Shown: positions 1-12,118 of the stretch, piece after piece
How the letters are laid out: the number at the start of each line of letters is the position of its first letter
Numbering within the stretch: position 1 is the first letter of the stretch
From: Istiophorus platypterus
Taxonomy: Eukaryota > Chordata > Actinopteri > Istiophoriformes > Istiophoridae
Length of the DNA: 64,000 nt
Assembly: GCA_016859345.1 (NCBI GenBank)
Contig: CM029129.1
Span: 14,855,899 to 14,919,898, forward strand
Reading direction: 5' to 3'
Notes under the pieces: model-generated
The model's database searches: none
Told to the model about the DNA's origin: nothing
Seen by the model: the letters and a program-made list of their open reading frames with translations, nothing else
Position numbers and translations under genes: made by a program

Positions 1-2096
1 TAGTCAAAACAGCTTTACCAACTGGAAAAAAAAAACAAAACAAAAAAACCCACCTCTATAGCACAACTGGTGGTAAAGACTACTGGAAGAAAGATTTAGC
101 TTTAACCAGTTTTTCGTTTATTCAGAATCCAAGAATAGATAGAAGCCCAAAAACCATTCCAGAATTCCAACATTTTTCCCATGATTGTGGAAGCAATTCA
201 GACACGGTGTGAAAGCTGAACTGAAAAATCAGGAACTTTTATTGACTTGAGTAAAACGAGACTCAATGTAATGAAAAAACATAGCAAAAAAAGATTACAA
301 ACAAGATTACAATACTGAAATGATGACACCATCAACCCACACATTTGCTTTGCACTGTGCTGTACCTTCCTGCCCTTTCTCAACATAAATTATACCTAAA
401 TATTACAATTTTAGGTATATTAAAATTCACCTTTTAATTTTCTAGCGGGTACTGGTACTGTAATTTCTGCCAAAAAACATGGGTGGAATGTGGTGTTGCA
501 CTAAAGCGACTATAAGCAGAACAGAATCAGTGTTACAGCTTGTAGCCTTGTCCGATTATGTCCAGAAACATGAACATAATTTTAATTTTCCAATTCTCAA
601 GATTTGTTTTTCAAATTTATCATATCTAACTATTTTTTCTTAAAAGAAAAACAAAAAAAAAGAACCCTGCACCACCTGATGTGAAATAAACAGACCGTTG
701 TTTGATATACTTTCCTTAATAGACAGACCTTTTGTTTATCTAGAAAGTCCCATAAATCAACCAACCAAATTCCCTCTTGGTTCCTCCTTCTTCGAAACCC
801 TTCATCAGTACAGAGTAAAAGACCTAACAGATGGACCATCAAAGAAAAGTGATAACAGTTCAGATATGACTCTCATTACTGTACAATAAAAAATAATTTG
901 CTAACCTGACTATGCTTGAGACCAGTCAAGCATTAATGTAAAACATTATTTTTATACAATGGTCATAACTTTGCTGTTATTTGAGCACCGAACGTCAGAC
1001 TGTACACTTAAAATACTGTAAATCATTGCACAAATCACTGAAGATCCAATTTCCTATCCCCGGTCAGACAACTGGTACAGACATACAGATGTGCTCAGCA
1101 CTCACACTTCACAATTCTTATTTTTGGGTGCGAGAGAACATGATTAGGCTAAAATACTTCTGACGGAGCTTCTTTACACCGTCTTAGTTTTTTATATTTT
1201 TTTTTGTTGTTGTAGCCTTGTCTTTTTGTTGGTGGATTGGTGGATTCATTGTTACAGTGAGTATAAAAAAAAAATGTGGCTAATACATTGACATGTAAAA
1301 TCAAGATATAAAAAAAAAATGCACTGTGGCATTCTTCCCCTTTCTTAAGCATGTGCAAACCTTAAAACTTACCTCAACTGATATGACTGAAAAAGTGCAC
1401 ATCTGTTACAAGTTACTGCAACATTAATTATGCAGACAAAAAGAAAAGCATTAGAATAGCACAAAAATTAATATTCATGTTTCTAGTGTAACAAACAGCA
1501 CTTCTACTTAGCAAAGACCTCTCTTTTAGTAATTGCTAACAGCACTTAAGAAGCCCAGATGTAGCCATTGAACTCCCCTAACGGGTTCATTTGCACTCTT
1601 TGTCTAAGGGATTTTTTTTTTTTTTGTCTACTGCTGGAGAAAGACTGGCTGTCTACAGTTGCATACAGTTTATTAAGCACTGAAGCACTTTGCATATAAT
1701 ATTGAGGCACCATATCATAGAAGGCATGGGTGTAGATACATCTATCGCTTTTATAACGTCTAGCCTTTGTAATGGCAGGACTGGCACAGGCTGCAACTAG
1801 TATATGGCAACAAAAGCAAATAATTTTACCTAATATTTTATGTAATATTTAGATAAAAACAAATACAAGTAAACAGCACAAAGCCCATAAGGGTATGTGC
1901 TATTGCTGGTACAGTTTAGAGAGAACATTGTTATCAAAATTAAACGACAAAAAATGTGTCAGTTTAAAAAAAAAAAAAAAAAAAAAGGTACCTATAAATT
2001 AAAAAAAAAAAAATCTAATTAGCTACAAAGTAGTTATGATTTGTTTATTTAAATCTTTAGGTTATCTATTTATTCAAATGGCAATGGTTTTGAGAG
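1..2096 (-). other. sh3pxd2b: sh3pxd2b 3' UTR, probably running to or past the window edge
   Basis: AT-rich sequence directly after the stop codon with no ORF of note. Minus-strand AATAAA hexamers (TTTATT on plus) occur at 2069-2074, 2044-2049, 1669-1674, 237-242 and 117-122. The first pair would give a very short UTR, the last ones about 1.9 kb. Human SH3PXD2B has a long 3' UTR of several kb, so the distal sites, or one outside the window, are preferred. A homopolymer run lies near 1967-1986. Confidence 0.6.
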
Positions 2097-3641
2097 CTAA
2101 GGTTTCTTGCTCAAGTAATTCGAGGGGATCCAGCCCTCGACTTCTTCTCCTACATTTTTACAGAACCACCACCCACTGCTGTTTTTTTCCAGCACCTCAA
2201 AAAGCGTGCCCACCTTGAAGCCGGACGTTTGCTCATCCCCGTCAAAGTCCGCCACAGCTAGATACAGCTCATCCTTACTGGGCTCCTTGAGTAAAGGTGG
2301 AAGCTTGTCCTTGGGCGGGCCAGGCTTCTCACTCTTCATCTGGGGCTTGGGAGGTACTGGGACTTTATTGAACTTGGACTCTTCTTTCTCTCTGTTTGGA
2401 GGTGTCTGAACAAATCCTTTAGGTTTAGGCGGAGGGGGTCTGTTGAGTTGGGGTGCTCCAGCCTTGGAAATGTCCTGGGCTTCTCTTAGAGCAGATGGAG
2501 GTTTGAGCTCAGTTGGACTGGATGGGTCGGTCTTCTTTGGGGGAGGAGGTCTCCTTGGAACCATGGCAGGGGGTCTCTGTGGGGGTTCCTTGTGTGGAGG
2601 CACTACTGGTTTTGCAGGGGGTGATGAGCTCTCCTGGCTATGACCATTAATGTGTTTTGGTGGGACTTTTGGCTCATCACAGTACTTACCATTGTTGAGA
2701 GAAGGGATATGGAACGGGGGGGAGCTAGGGGGTGAACTGGGGCGCGAACAATTACCTGCTCCCGAAGTGTCATTCTGATGGTTCATCTCAGCTGATGCAG
2801 AGCCGAGGTCTGCAGGTTTTGATGGTCTCAGCTTGCTTCTCAAGTTGGTGATGTCTAGTTTGTTCTCTGCCGGGGGATCCGGCTTTGCAGCTGTAACAGG
2901 TTTAGGTCGGACCACTGGCTTAGGCTTCATAAACACTGATGGGCCAGGGGCCTCTGGCTTCTCCTCCTGCACTTCTGATTTAGGTTTTGGTGGCTGTTTA
3001 GGTACAGGTTTAAGATTAAATTTCTTCACCTCTTTGGCAGAGATCTTGTGACCACATTCAAGACCCATCTCATTCCGAAGGTGAAGAGCTTTGCTCTTAT
3101 CTTCTTTCTTGGTCTCTGGTAGTTTGTCCGGTTTGAAGGGGGGTGCCTTAGGTGTAACCAGTGGCATGATGACCCCAGGAGCTGGGGGTTTTGGGGGCAA
3201 AAGCTTGGGATGATCAGATCTTGGTTTCTCTACCACCTCCAATTCAAAGCTCTTATTAATGGACTCCCTTCGAGGTGGCAGGGCCGGTTTCTCTTCGACT
3301 GGAGGGGCAGCCGGGGCTGGAGGCAAAGGCCCGGAGAAAGCAGAGGCCCCCTTGTTGGCATTGGACTTCCAGTCTCTCAGCTTAGGCCGGGCACAGGACT
3401 CAGATGCTGTGGCTGGTTCATCTGGTAAAGGCTTGGACCAGCTGTCATCTGTGGCTGAAACATTTGAAGAACCACCGTCTTCCAGTCTCAGCCTCTCCAT
3501 CTCATTGGGCAGAGGGGCAAGGAAATTAGGTCGCACGGCATTGCTGGTCTTCTTGTACTTATCAATAAAGGTGGCAGGGGCCCAGCCTTCTTTGTCATCT
3601 ATCTGGATGTACCACCAACCACTTGCGTTTTTCTCAATCAC
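2097..3641 (-). CDS. sh3pxd2b: sh3pxd2b exon 13: rest of SH3-3, proline-rich region, SH3-4, stop
   Basis: 514 codons plus TAG. The acceptor AACCAG|GTG follows directly on a T-rich run. It begins VIEKNASGWWYIQIDDKEGW, completing SH3-3. A 420-residue region rich in Pro, Lys and Ser follows, with many PxxP motifs (for example VVPPHKEPPQRPP, RRPPPPKK) and the Tks4-specific GLECGHKISAKEVKK block. It ends with SH3-4 (ELYLAVADFDG..., GWWFCKNV..., GWIPSNYLSKKP). The GTG at 3641 is an internal valine, not a start. Confidence 0.97.
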   Translation of the reverse strand: MIEKNASGWWYIQIDDKEGWAPATFIDKYKKTSNAVRPNFLAPLPNEMERLRLEDGGSSNVSATDDSWSKPLPDEPATASESCARPKLRDWKSNANKGASAFSGPLPPAPAAPPVEEKPALPPRRESINKSFELEVVEKPRSDHPKLLPPKPPAPGVIMPLVTPKAPPFKPDKLPETKKEDKSKALHLRNEMGLECGHKISAKEVKKFNLKPVPKQPPKPKSEVQEEKPEAPGPSVFMKPKPVVRPKPVTAAKPDPPAENKLDITNLRSKLRPSKPADLGSASAEMNHQNDTSGAGNCSRPSSPPSSPPFHIPSLNNGKYCDEPKVPPKHINGHSQESSSPPAKPVVPPHKEPPQRPPAMVPRRPPPPKKTDPSSPTELKPPSALREAQDISKAGAPQLNRPPPPKPKGFVQTPPNREKEESKFNKVPVPPKPQMKSEKPGPPKDKLPPLLKEPSKDELYLAVADFDGDEQTSGFKVGTLFEVLEKNSSGWWFCKNVGEEVEGWIPSNYLSKKP

Positions 3642-6600
3642 CTGGTTAAAAAAAAAAAAAAAAAAGCCATTTCATTTACTACATTAAATATCAATCACAA
3701 TATCAAACAAATATATTAAATTTACAAACGTTTATTCAAGCCAAATGTTTCAAGATAAAAATCATCTGTCATACTTCATTTCAACATCATTTAGTGAGTG
3801 CCAGACCCACCTCAACCTTAACTCCAGCCTGGAAACTAATACCATCAGGGATAGTGGTCTGAAAGTCTGCTATGGTGTAGAACTCCTCCTCAACCTGAGG
3901 AGGGATGGGTGGCTTGGGTAGGTTGGCACCACGCGGCTGCGCAGTATGAGAGAGGAAAATGTGAGGGTTAAGTCGATGAAAAACTTTTCAGCGAGGAAAA
4001 AAATTGAGAGCTATCTTCTAATACAATAGAACCTTCACTTTGTCAAATCTTACAATGGTAAGGTCTCTGCGTGGAGGAGGTCTGTGTCTTGATCCCACTT
4101 CTATGGAGGGAAAAGATGAAATCAATCATTTTGGTGAGCTGTACATTTAAAAAGCAGCAGTGTAGAGTCCATGCGAAAACATGCAGTCTACGCACTATGA
4201 AATTCTCAAACGTTTTGCATATGGGCTTTCATTTCCATTTGGATTTGATGTCAATTACTGAGTAGGTGGCCAGCTGGGCAATAAGTCTTATCTACAGCAA
4301 ATCAGTACCTTGTCATTTGCTGTCAGTTAATCACTTAACCTTGTACATGTTGTATATTTTCTAGAGTGTTTTTACATATCCTGGCTTAATTCATTTTTAT
4401 GCCTTTTGAAATATGAACAAAATATACAATACGATTTAAATACATCAAGTGTTACATTGACAGAAAAGATTCAAGAGGATTCAAGATTCAACCATAAGCT
4501 GCATCCTTTGTTAAATCCACTTATTACTTTTGTTGTTGTCAGAGAAAAGTGAGAGCCTGTTTTCTTTTTGGCTCTCCCGGTTCTCTCTGGATGCATTGTT
4601 TTGCTGGGTCTGTCTGGAAAACCCATCCAGGTCATTTGTACTGGCATGAGCAGCAGGGCCTGCTGACTGCTTCTGGCTCTGAATGTCCATTTTCTTCAAG
4701 TAGGAGGCTGGGGCCCAGCCCTCATGACCCTGGTACCTGAGTGGGGGAGAGATGAACACTGGCTTCAGCTGAGAGATATACACTGAAAAAACTGTCTGGT
4801 CAGTTAAGAATTTTGATCCTCATTATTTTTAAGAGATGTTACGTCAATTCAGGTTTTTAGAGAAGCTAATTTGTCTCTTTAATACGTGCAGCTCTTTATA
4901 TTAACAATATTAACTTTTTAGGAGGAGCATCCTAAAAGTCTGGAACAGGATATCTCCGCAACTTAATGTTGAATTACCTGATCTTCCACCAGCCCTCCAA
5001 GTTCTTCTGAATCACCTCGACAATCATGCCTCTCTCCAGGTCGATCTCATCCTGGTCCCTGGCCGAGTACGGGTAAATCACCGAATACTTTTCTTCTAGA
5101 GCCAGACAGAGACAATATTGTAAAATATAAGAGCATGACACTCGTTTAAAAGAATACTGTGTTTAGTTTCACAAATTAATGCTGATGTAGGGTAAAAGCT
5201 TGGGTGACAATGCTGTTAAAAAAAAATACTTTTTCCAACACAACCCTCTCCCATTGTGATTCAGGATGAGATACTGTAGTTGCTACAGAAGTACACTGAC
5301 TTTACATTAGATGACTGATTGACTGAGGCAAGGCTTGAGCAGCATTTTGTGGAGTGAGAAGATGTAAGATAGACACTTGTGCAACACACAAAACACACAT
5401 ACATCCTCCACAAATATTGACCACAAACAGAACAAATATGTTATTTTACTAGAAATACAATTATTTCTACAATTTTTAATATTATTAATTCTACTATTAT
5501 TGTATATAATAGAGATGTAGTTCTACTGTAATTAAGTTTTCATTAATGCTGGTTAATTGAAATGATACACATATTTCTCATCTTTTTTTTTTTCTTTATA
5601 ATTTACAACACACAAATTCTCAATCCATTCTGCATGCAAGGATTTAATTTACATGCTTGGGTCTCTCATGCAGCATACATATCATGCATACACATGAACT
5701 TCCATGCACACAGTTGTGTATGCGTGTCTGCACACACACTCATTTAGAATAGGGGGAAAAGAAAGGCGTGCGCTCCACCTTGCCCAAAGCCTGTGCTGAA
5801 TAGATCCCCTAAAGTTCTGCGACGACCCACGTGCCTTGGCAGTGACCAGAATCTCCGCGGCACTGGTCCCAGCACAGTGAGTGGGGCAAAATAGGAAGTG
5901 AACATTAAATATATCATCCTGATGATCTTTTCATCCTAAATGAAATAATTTTCAGTAATGGTGGACCTAGAAGAAATCAAAGTTCTACTCCAAGGTTTGG
6001 TAACTAGAAGGATTATTTGTCAGTATTTGCTGATAAATAATCCATCTAAGTTTGTTAGAGATTCCATCCATGCTAGCTGGACTCTCTTTCCCTTTGGATC
6101 CCCTTTCCAGCCTTCTTTTAATAGTAGGTTATAGTAGATTCACCTACAACAGTATAGGTGTTGTTGACCTTAAGCATCATCATGGAACTATTTAAATAAA
6201 TCTTAATCATTACTGGGAGACTTGCAAAACTGATGCTGGCTAGCATTGAGACAATATGACCATAAAACATTATGCACTTGCTCAAGTTATTCCCCTTTGT
6301 TTTCGTATTGTGCTTCTAGATGTTTGACATAATGTCAGTGAATAAGGTTGTTAGATTTGAGCGATTCTTTAGTTCCAGGGATCAGAGGAGTGACCTTCCC
6401 AAAAATGACAGGGCAGCCAGGTCAGTGTCCACTTTAAAAACCACATACTTCTCAGTGTCTTAGCAGTGTCATAGCTTCAACCGACATCAACTCTCCAGAA
6501 AAGTAGCAATTGTGTCACATTAGCTCTCCAGATCTGCACACAACCAAACCTTGAATACTACTTCTATTTATACAGGGTGTCTGGTGTGCACTACAAGAGT

Positions 6601-9600
6601 CAAATGGTGTCTCCCAATTGATGTGGCGCTACGTGTGGTGTGTTTTGCAATTTAGACAGCAACAGAAAGAAAGCAGCACTAAAAATATCTGTCAAGATTT
6701 CATACAAGTACACTTCCACCTCTAGTTGCAGTATTATCGTACCAAAATTAAGGAAAAAACTTGCATGTGTAGTTGTGTTTGAGAGTAAATACTAAACGGC
6801 CTCTTTTACATCCTTGACAATACTGGATGTAAACAATAGCACCCAGAGGGAAAGCTTTATGTACCTTCTTCCCCTGGAAGACTGAAGTCATCGGGGTCAT
6901 CCTGTGCCTCGAGGCAGGTGGCAGGAACCCATCCCTGGGCATCCTCCGAGCTCACAAACCACCACCCTGAATGAGCAGAATATGTATATAATAGTGACAT
7001 ATGAGAGATCATGAGAGAACTCTTTTCGTTCACTGTTGTATAGAATGACACATATCCGTGGCCATTAATATTTAATTCAATATGTAAATTGAACATCAAA
7101 ATAATCCCCCAAATACTTGTTACACACAGTCCCACCCTGAGGTTTTTTTCAGCATGTCTGGGAAATTTTTATCTACTACTGAATGCTGGACAAACTCCAC
7201 AGCATTGGGTTTCATATTTTATTCAAAGGCCCCACAGCTTTCAATCACAGCTACTGATGTTTCCGCGATCCAAAATACCCCAAGCGTTTCTTATTTTTTT
7301 TGTTTTATTCAGTTTAAACCAACTTCCTTTGCACAATCTAAACTTGAGAAAATAACGAGAGACCATACTGGACGCTGTACAGAACTTACCAGACTCATTT
7401 TTCTCAATGACCTCCACTACCTGACCCACATGCAGGCTGATCTCAGAGCTCTCCTGCTTTTCATAGTCTGTTACTGCCACATACTGGTCGAGGAGGAGAG
7501 GGTCCGCTGATGTGGAGTCTCCTGTTGAGGGGAACAAATTGGAGCAGGGACTCATTTCGCTTTTTTCTCTCTTCTTGCTCCTTTGTTAGGCAAACTATGG
7601 ATGTAATCTCAATAATGTAAAAAAAAAAAAAAAAAAGGCCTCTGCTCACTATCTGTTATTCATCAGGGATCTCTGGTAATATTCATTAATAGGATATTAA
7701 GGCAATGTCCATGAACTTTGGAATTATAAGATCACATCTGTGTGGATTTGAAATATTGAGTTTTAAATTTTTTTGCATCTCACTGACCGAATGTAATAGG
7801 ACCTTTTAAAATGTCAGACTTTACACACACTTTAAAGAACTTTACTGAAAATCCAATTTAAGCATGGTCTTTACAAAAAAGCCAAGATGCACCTGTAGAG
7901 CTATAATTTGATAAACTGCCAGGAATCATTCCAAGGTTGAAATTTTGCAAAATCTATTGAGTACAAAGTTTAAGTGAGAGGAGGCTTATCTACAATATGG
8001 AGATTCACCCACATATGAAGCAGAGGAGGGAGCGTATGTGATTGGAGATGGCGTGAGAGAAACAATGAGCTGACAGAGGATGGGAGTGAATGAGGAAGTT
8101 AAAAAGGGTCAAGGGTTAGGTAAATTATCAACATGGCTATGATTTCAACACAGACGCAAATCAGCACCAGTGAGACCCACCACCAATGTTAGCACCAAGC
8201 CAAGAAAAATCTACTTTTAACACATGAGGGTTCACAACACAACCAGAAATTTATATTACATATTGAAACTAACAAGAAAATACCATTAAGTTGACACATA
8301 GCACACTAAGATTTTAAACTTTATGCCTTTGCATCAAGGGCAGGTATGGTGACGGGACATCTACCACACCATGCAGATCACTGAAAGTGCTGATGGACAC
8401 ATTTTTTTAAAAACCTGTCCATAACTCACAGGCTGACAAAACAGGTCTGATCCGACAAGAAGGGTTAAAATCTAGTGTAAAAATCTGAAAAGTACAGGTG
8501 TGGTAAATTCTAACTGTAGTTTTTAAAACAGCAAAAAAATACCACAGCTCATCTTTCCAATATCCTTCAGTGAGCAGCAGTAAGGGGTTAATTTAACAGC
8601 CATATTTTATATATCTGAAATAGATTCTCAGTTCTGTCAATCAGAAATCTGAATTGTATTTGCGCAAATGATGCAAAAGCAGAACTGGAGGGGAACTAAT
8701 ATCTAGTTGAGTTTAATTCTAAGAAATGTGAGCTGACTTAAATGCAAAAACCATGAATGCATTTCAAACATGAATGCTTTTCAAAGACATTCTTGTTTAA
8801 AATAATTTTTTAATAATTTTTTAGGCACAATTACCTATTCTTTTTCAGTTATTGTTAATTAGTGCACACAAACTGAGACGTCTCTATTGTTTCAGCCATT
8901 TCCATTCACCTCAACAAGTTACTTGTAACTCTAGGATTCTACTTTGAAGAAATATTTGCATAACCTCAATCTCCCAGGCTAGGATATGTGGCCTTTTTTT
9001 ATCCACGGTATATAGCAAATCCTTCTACTGTAAGTGCAAGGTAAAACTCCTTTAGCTATCTTCAGTTTTTTCAAATATCCCAACACAACATACTTAAATG
9101 TATCCAAAAAAATTAGGTCCAAAGTGTCTTAAGTTCATCAATTTACAGAACCAGTGCAAGCCCCAAGCCTTCAACAGAGCCACATCCCACCTGCCCAGGC
9201 CAGGGAAGGAGAGGGGGAACAGGCCACTAGCAACCCGATGGGTCAAACACACAGCACGACCGACCATGACAGTGCATTTACTACCTCGCTTTAGGAAAGT
9301 AGTCGCTCTCTCCACAAACCCTGATGGAAAGGAAAATGAATGGAGAAGAAACTGAAAAAAAAAAATGGCATGGATGCAACTGAAGAATATTAAGTGAGTG
9401 AAGAGGATAGAGAGGATATAAAAAGAAAATCATGGCAAAGGTGGTTTCTTTGTAACTCAAGCTGAAATAGTCAACTCTGGAAAAACATTGAAAATATTTG
9501 ACAGACAGAATATGTCTTTGCTAATACAATAAGAACAATTGTTCCAGTGGAATCAATGTTATATTTTTTACCCGTGTAAAACCCAGTTACCACTAGATGG

Positions 9601-12060
9601 AGATAATGTCATATTATATATTACAGAATAAGTACCTGATTCTATTTCTGCACTATTTATTTTTCCAAAGACAAAATTACACACCACAGCCAAGGTCACC
9701 TAACCCCATTTTCATTTTTCTAAAATACACAAAAAAAACTGCGTCTTACCCGATTTCTTCTTTCCGATTGGTTCCCTGGTAATGAGAGGAAATCATTGCA
9801 TTATTACCAGGAAATAAATTAGTCTGAAAAGCTAAGGATATATATTCCTGGCCAACATGTTCTATTTAGAACATTTATAATAATGCATAGAAAACCCATA
9901 TGTGACAAAAAAACACACACAGGACAGCAGTCCTAATTGTTTTATGTCATTTCTTTTACTTTTGTAATCTTTTAATCTGTACTTTGCAGGAATGACCCTT
10001 GTAATGAAAGGAGAAGTTTATTCTTATGTCCCAAGAGGATGTTTGGTTCTTGTATTTGTGCATTAATTCATTATACTGCTACTGTTTTTACCAGTGCTAT
10101 CTCTCTTACTATTGCCGTTTTCAATTAGCTTTACATCAATCTGGCACTAAAAACGATGATTAGTCATTTTAGTTTTTTAAGTTGATTTTGAATTGTTTAC
10201 ATTTAATTGTTTTTTTAAATTGTTTTGAGTCATTTTTTAAACTTGTCATGGTGCAACAACACAGCAGAGGAATGATTCCTCCGACAAAGAATTAACAGTA
10301 ACTGTTTATATTATCATTTTCTGTTAGATCTGTTACTATGCAACATATGATAAAAGAAAACGATCTGGTTCCCTGCCTCTTTTCTCTCAGCGACAGTATG
10401 AGTAAGGAGCTTCAAGATGGCTGATGGCTTAAATATAGTTTGATGTTAAATGCAATACAGTTCTGCTGTGTCTGTCTTGGTGGACGTTTGCCAGATGAAT
10501 AGACCGTCACTCCACAGCAGCAGTCAGGAGCTGATTCAATGTACAGATTCTCTGAAAAGTCAATGGTGGCTAATCCTCATCTTAAACTCTCAGTCCCTGT
10601 GCCTCTGTCTTTGTTATCTAAACGCCGCTCCCTTACTTTATGGCCATCCATCTCCTTCCTATTTCTGTCTCCTATCTTCCATCTCTCCTTAACTTATTCC
10701 TTCATCTTCCTTAATCATTTTCCTTGGCGGCTACTCCTTGTTCGTTTTCCTGCATCAGAATGAATGCCCTCAGCCACATAAAGCATTGTTCAGTCGGCAC
10801 AACTGTTAATTGCAGAGGCTTCAGTCTCAATAAATCTTTACCCATAAGCGTGTACCCATTAATGCACTATAAAAAGAAATCCCTGCCTGAGCCAACCAAA
10901 GCAATACCAATGATTTAGATCATTATAGAATAGCAATGTTTGTGTACAGTGTGCGTATGCTTTGTTCGCCTGTTTTGGAACTGTGGTGAAACCACAGTCG
11001 AGCTATGCACCAGACATAGCCGCTAACTTGGACCCTTGTCCTAATGTGATTATTTTAACTATCAAATCAAATGAATCCTTCCACTCCCGGTTTTCATGTT
11101 AATCTGGAGTTTATTACAAAAAAGATTAGATTACATCAGAGCCACCTTCAGTTTCAACTTTTATGGGAAAATTCACATCAGGCAAACATGGCTCAATGGA
11201 GTCATTGCCACTGACATGATAATTAAAGACACGTTGTGAGAACACACGTTGCAGGTTTGCTGTGACAGAAAAAGAATAAAATAAGCTGACCTCTATCAAA
11301 TCCTCCACCGCAGGACAGTATATGCATATATTCGCTCGGGGCTCTTATTTCAGGAGACCTATTAAAATAAACCTATTAAGTTTCTACACCTGGAGCCAAA
11401 ATTTACAGTAAACAGGTGCCATACCACAGAAGACTCATAATCACTGCTCATCAACTCTCTCCCTCTATTCCCACCCTTCCTTTCTTCGCCTCAACCAATC
11501 CCTTCACCTCTTTCCGCCCTAGTTGTATATGACCTCCTTTTCAATCTTTGAAACCAAATCAAATTCCATCTTGGTACACCATCTATTTCTACTTTCCTCC
11601 TCTATGATCTACCCTACTTTCCCTTTTCCTTTCTTTGCCCCATCCTTGTTGCACCACTTCCTCTTCTCAATAGACGCCTTCCCTTTTGGCTTATCTTCTC
11701 TAGTTTTCTGACCCTCTGCTTCCTCTTTACAGTTAAATATTCCTCTTCCTCTCCTCTAACTTTTCTGCTCGTAAGGACAGAGTCTAAGATGTCCCTCTCA
11801 GTGCAGTACATTTATTGGCCGTGATAAATCTTCTGTGTCTGTACACCAGCCCTGTTGTCAGTCAGCCAAACAACAGGCTGCACTAGCAGAAAGTAGTAAT
11901 CCAATTTCAATAAAGACAAACCAAGGTCTTTCCTATATTCATCCCCCTCAAGTAAATGCTCCCTCTCTTTTCTCCTTCTCCCAGCACATGCTTGGGGTTT
12001 TGTATGAGGAGTAAGGAGGTATGTGTCCTTGGCAACCACAATGAGGGAGGACAGAAGACA

Positions 12061-12118
<58 letters not shown>

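Larger units (their letters stand above)
3642..4977 (-). other. sh3pxd2b: sh3pxd2b introns 9-12 (short introns)
   Basis: Introns 3642-3810, 3937-4053, 4098-4527 and 4737-4977 separate exons 9-13. Exons 10-12 lie inside this span. Apart from the splice signals, a T-rich tract before exon 13 (about 3646-3664) and AT-rich filler, nothing was seen. Confidence 0.8.

Noticed and set aside
2044..2074. Proximal AATAAA signals as the main 3' end of sh3pxd2b
   Set aside because: They would give a 3' UTR of about 50 nt, unlike the long UTR of this gene family; kept only as minor alternatives.
3259..3687. 142-codon plus-strand ORF opposite sh3pxd2b exon 13
   Set aside because: A shadow of the real minus-strand coding exon, open because of its Pro/Lys-rich codons; no splice signals or similarity of its own.
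9094..9355. Overlapping ORFs on both strands in intron 6
   Set aside because: No similarity recognised and no splice phases that fit sh3pxd2b, whose coding sequence is complete without them.
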